This document shows positions 61,824 through 64,000 of a DNA stretch of 64,000 bases, in pieces (positions within the stretch are counted from its first letter, which is position 1; each line of letters starts with the position of its first letter). The position numbers were made by a program, and so were the translations under genes. The DNA is from Bacillaceae bacterium (lineage in GTDB: Bacteria > Bacillota > Bacilli > Bacillales > Alkalibacillaceae), in assembly GCA_017656265.1 (NCBI GenBank), contig JACDOD010000002.1, forward strand, positions 124,001 through 188,000. Reading direction: 5' to 3'. Under the pieces are notes generated by a model that saw only the letters and a list, made by a program, of their open reading frames with translations, had not been told where the DNA came from and did not search any database.

Positions 61824-63080
61824 ATGGAGATATCAACTGTGAATCAAAAAGCGGCCAATACTGGGAACTCCAGGTCTTCACTGGAACTTTCTTCGCCCCA
61901 AAAGCGGAATATGGTTCTGGGGATTGGAACAACGCTGGTATTGAGTGTGATCGCTTATGATATAGCGGGATTGCAGCAGGCTTTATTGATCTGGATTGGT
62001 TTATTGCTTGGATATGCATTATTTCATGCTCGATTTGGCTTTACATCAGCGTTTCGGCGTCTGCTTGCTGTCGGTAATGGTGAGCAGATTCGGGCACATA
62101 TGGTGATGCTGGCTGCTGCCAGTACATTATTCGCCATCATTTTGACCTCTGGAATCGGGTTTTTTGGTGTGGAGCCTTCCGGTTATGTCTTCCCGGCAGG
62201 AGTCAGTGTGGCTGTGGGAGCTTTCCTGTTTGGGCTCGGGATGCAGCTGGGAAATGGGTGTGCATCCGGGACTCTGTATGCTGTAGGTCAGGGGAGAACG
62301 GAAATGGTGATTACATTGCTAGGATTTATCGCTGGATCTGTTCTGGGTGCATGGCACTGGGGCTTCTGGATGAATGAAACCCCATCTTTGCCGGCGATTT
62401 CTCTGATTGAACATGCCGGATTGGGCGTATTTGGCGGCTGGTTATTGCAAATGTTGATTTTAGGCGGGATTTTTGCTCTGACCATGATTATTGAAAAAAA
62501 ACGAAAGCCCCCTAAATTGCGTCCTTTACCGACGACGAAAGGATTTTGGGCCCGTCTGATTCGGGGATCCTGGCCGTTATGGGTTGCTGCCCTGGTCCTG
62601 GCTGTTTTAAATGCCATTACATTGATGATGAGAGGAAATCCATGGGGAATTACCTCCGCCTTTGCCCTCTGGGGATCTAAAGCAGCAATGGCACTGGGCG
62701 TTGATGTCACCGGCTGGACTTACTGGCAGGGTGCAAAGGCTGATGCACTGACCCAGTCCGTTTTCTTCGATACAACAAGTGTCATGAACTTTGGTGTGAT
62801 ATTAGGAGCATTTCTCGCTTCTGCCGCGGGGGGATTGTTTACGTTAAGAAAAATTCCTCTTAAAGTAGGTCTTGCTGCTTTAATTGGCGGATTGTTAATG
62901 GGGTATGGAGCCAGAATTGCATTCGGCTGTAACATCGGTGCCTATTTTGGTGGAATTGCGTCCTTTAGCCTTCATGGTTACCTGTGGATGGTTATGGGTC
63001 TTGCCGGATCTTATCTCGCATTATATATCCGACCGCTTTTCGGGCTTTCTGTTCCAGATAAAAAGGATCGGTTTTGTTAA
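61824..63080 (+). CDS. YeeE/YedE family transporter, TsuA-like (thiosulfate uptake)
   Basis: 418 residues, about nine to ten membrane segments. Conserved cysteines sit in GMQLGNGCASGTLYAVGQG and IAFGCNIGAYFGGIASFSLHG, matching the TsuA cysteine/thiosulfate pathway residues. The protein should import thiosulfate or another sulfur anion. AGGGGGAAA precedes the ATG. It lies 33 kb from the sqr operon, but its substrate would match the CstB-like product. Confidence 0.8.
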   Translation: MEISTVNQKAANTGNSRSSLELSSPQKRNMVLGIGTTLVLSVIAYDIAGLQQALLIWIGLLLGYALFHARFGFTSAFRRLLAVGNGEQIRAHMVMLAAASTLFAIILTSGIGFFGVEPSGYVFPAGVSVAVGAFLFGLGMQLGNGCASGTLYAVGQGRTEMVITLLGFIAGSVLGAWHWGFWMNETPSLPAISLIEHAGLGVFGGWLLQMLILGGIFALTMIIEKKRKPPKLRPLPTTKGFWARLIRGSWPLWVAALVLAVLNAITLMMRGNPWGITSAFALWGSKAAMALGVDVTGWTYWQGAKADALTQSVFFDTTSVMNFGVILGAFLASAAGGLFTLRKIPLKVGLAALIGGLLMGYGARIAFGCNIGAYFGGIASFSLHGYLWMVMGLAGSYLALYIRPLFGLSVPDKKDRFC

Positions 63081-63100
63081 TAACTCAAAAATTGGGCTTA

Positions 63101-63137
63101 AAGGGACTGGCCAAGATAGGCAGTCCCTTATTTTTTG
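63101..63137 (+). terminator. Terminator of the TsuA-like gene
   Basis: 9-bp stem AAGGGACTG / CAGTCCCTT with an 11-nt loop and TATTTTTT. Confidence 0.85.
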
Positions 63138-63314
63138 GGGATAAACGTATAATGAAATTTCATAGATATCGTATAAACAATTTCCATTTTTTCAAGTAAG
63201 AGGGGTGAACAGAACAACATTTTCATAGTTTAATGGCCAGGAATCAGAGGTTGAATTCAGATTATTATGTTAGAATCATAGTATTAATCTGAACAACTTT
63301 TAGGGGATGATGGT

Positions 63315-63860
63315 TTGGCGGGGAATCTGTTATATATGCTTTATTCGGTACTCATCATTTTTGCAGTCATCATGATCAGTTTTACCCTTGCTGTAAGAGC
63401 AGGGAACAGGGCAGCAAAAAATTTTCTCATGGCAGCTGTACCAGTTGTGATGCTGATTCAGTTTTACTATTGGAATTTAGATTTTAATGACTGGGTCAAA
63501 AGTTATTTATTTTCCAGCAAAGAGTTTATATGTGAATATGCCAATGAACTTGAAGAAATGCCGATTCCTCTTCCTGAACGAACCGTGCTGCACGGAAGAG
63601 ATGATTTTTGTTCGCCTTTTTATATAACCTTCACTGATTTTCATGATTTCAAGTCTTTTTATGCGGAAAAATTAGAAGAGATGAAACGAACTGGGGACAT
63701 TGAAAGCTATCAATTGGTAGAGCGGGAGAGTGAATACTGGCCCTTTGTTAGAGGGTATGCTGTTGTCCTGCATTCGGGTTCAACCATAGATATATTAATG
63801 AAAGAAAGGAAAGACTCCGGTAAGCGGATGCTTTCTATTGATTATGAACCGGTTAAGTGA
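63315..63860 (+). CDS. Unrecognised protein with two N-terminal membrane segments
   Basis: 181 residues; TTG start with AGGGGATGATGG upstream. Two membrane segments (about residues 5-27 and 35-53) are followed by a soluble domain of about 120 residues with aromatic and acidic character (FYITFTDFHDFKSFYAEKLE, YWPFVRGYAVVLHSGSTIDI). Membrane topology suggests the soluble part may face the cytosol if both helices form a hairpin. No family recognised. Confidence 0.6.
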   Translation: MAGNLLYMLYSVLIIFAVIMISFTLAVRAGNRAAKNFLMAAVPVVMLIQFYYWNLDFNDWVKSYLFSSKEFICEYANELEEMPIPLPERTVLHGRDDFCSPFYITFTDFHDFKSFYAEKLEEMKRTGDIESYQLVERESEYWPFVRGYAVVLHSGSTIDILMKERKDSGKRMLSIDYEPVK

Positions 63861-63867
63861 CATACTC

Positions 63868-63945
63868 CCACTATCTACGCTAACATTAAGTGTGGAGCGC
63901 TCTTTCTGAGGTAAGTTAAAGTGTTGTAGAGGTTTAATAAATAAT
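63868..63945. mobile_element. Possible IS200/IS605-type right-end remnant
   Basis: The segment begins ACTCCCACTATCTACG and continues AAGTGTGGAGCGCTC, then TTTCTGAGG. An imperfect hairpin (CTCC-CAC / GTGTGGAG) and the TTCTGAGG end recall ends left by IS605/TnpB-type elements in Bacillus. No tnpA or tnpB is in the window, so this is a low-confidence call from pattern memory. Confidence 0.25.
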
Positions 63946-64000
63946 AGAAAAGGTTCAGAGGATAAACAGTGAAAAAGGGCCTTTTAACTCCAGGGGCCCT

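Noticed and set aside
63960-64000. GTG with weak ribosome binding site at the window end (MKKGLLTPGA...)
   Set aside because: Only ten codons are visible and the same bases form a GGGCC/GGCCC hairpin, so a gene call is not supported.

Overview
The window reads as chromosomal DNA of a low-to-moderate GC, Gram-positive Bacillaceae bacterium, most like the salt-tolerant genera around Halobacillus, Thalassobacillus and Virgibacillus. The reasons are strong GGAGG-type ribosome binding sites, frequent GTG/TTG starts, Bacillus-type proteins (YndM, YkqA, YrdB, CydS, HemAT-like chemoreceptor) and RRNPP-type peptide-responsive regulators. No rRNA, tRNA, CRISPR array or intact transposase was seen. The genus is an inference.

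Layout. 1-2.1 kb: partial MarR regulator, then a YrdB/metallo-hydrolase/TetR operon behind twin palindromic operators. 2.1-6.2 kb: YndM, an MFS transporter, an atypical arginase-family protein and L-threonine aldolase. 6.2-7.7 kb: an HTH-TPR regulator whose stop codon overlaps the start of a 41-residue exported-peptide gene. 8.2-23.6 kb: an eleven-gene collinear Pel-like exopolysaccharide locus (CotH, VTC, DUF4956, sugar epimerase, PelF, coiled-coil protein, PelG, two paralogous membrane proteins, degenerate HD-GYP protein, GH114-like hydrolase). 23.6-24.9 kb: MFS exporter. 25.1-33.7 kb: a sulfide/respiration region: sulfide:quinone oxidoreductase, DUF1641, persulfide dioxygenase-rhodanese, a Cys-rich PAS two-component system, then cytochrome bd (cydA, cydB, cydS). 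The sqr and cyd operons are each preceded by the same palindrome, ATAGGGG-N4-CCCCTAT, which suggests one regulator for both.

33.7-38.7 kb: a putative b-type membrane cytochrome, a second HTH-TPR regulator, YkqA, a structured region with a 26-bp inverted repeat, and a third HTH-TPR regulator followed by a 63-residue precursor carrying two copies of the same 13-residue peptide. The two copies differ at 7 of 13 codons, all silent. 38.8-52.1 kb: metabolic and transport genes (NCS1 permease, flavin reductase, globin-coupled chemoreceptor, RarD, CysK, EamA transporters, AtoE, LhgO, GntR). 52.1-57.1 kb: small membrane proteins, a lipoprotein, an apparently leaderless MarR gene with YciI, D-serine dehydratase and a C45 hydrolase. 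57.1-59.7 kb: PadR/HAAS/DUF4153 cluster. 59.8-64 kb: VOC protein, lipoprotein, SH3-repeat protein, interspersed repeats, a TsuA-like thiosulfate transporter and an unrecognised membrane protein.

The strongest candidates for something not yet described are the peptide-signalling modules (especially the duplicated-peptide precursor at 37.2 kb), the non-canonical Pel locus, and the shared palindrome joining sulfide oxidation to cytochrome bd. All assignments come from reading the sequence; no database search was possible.
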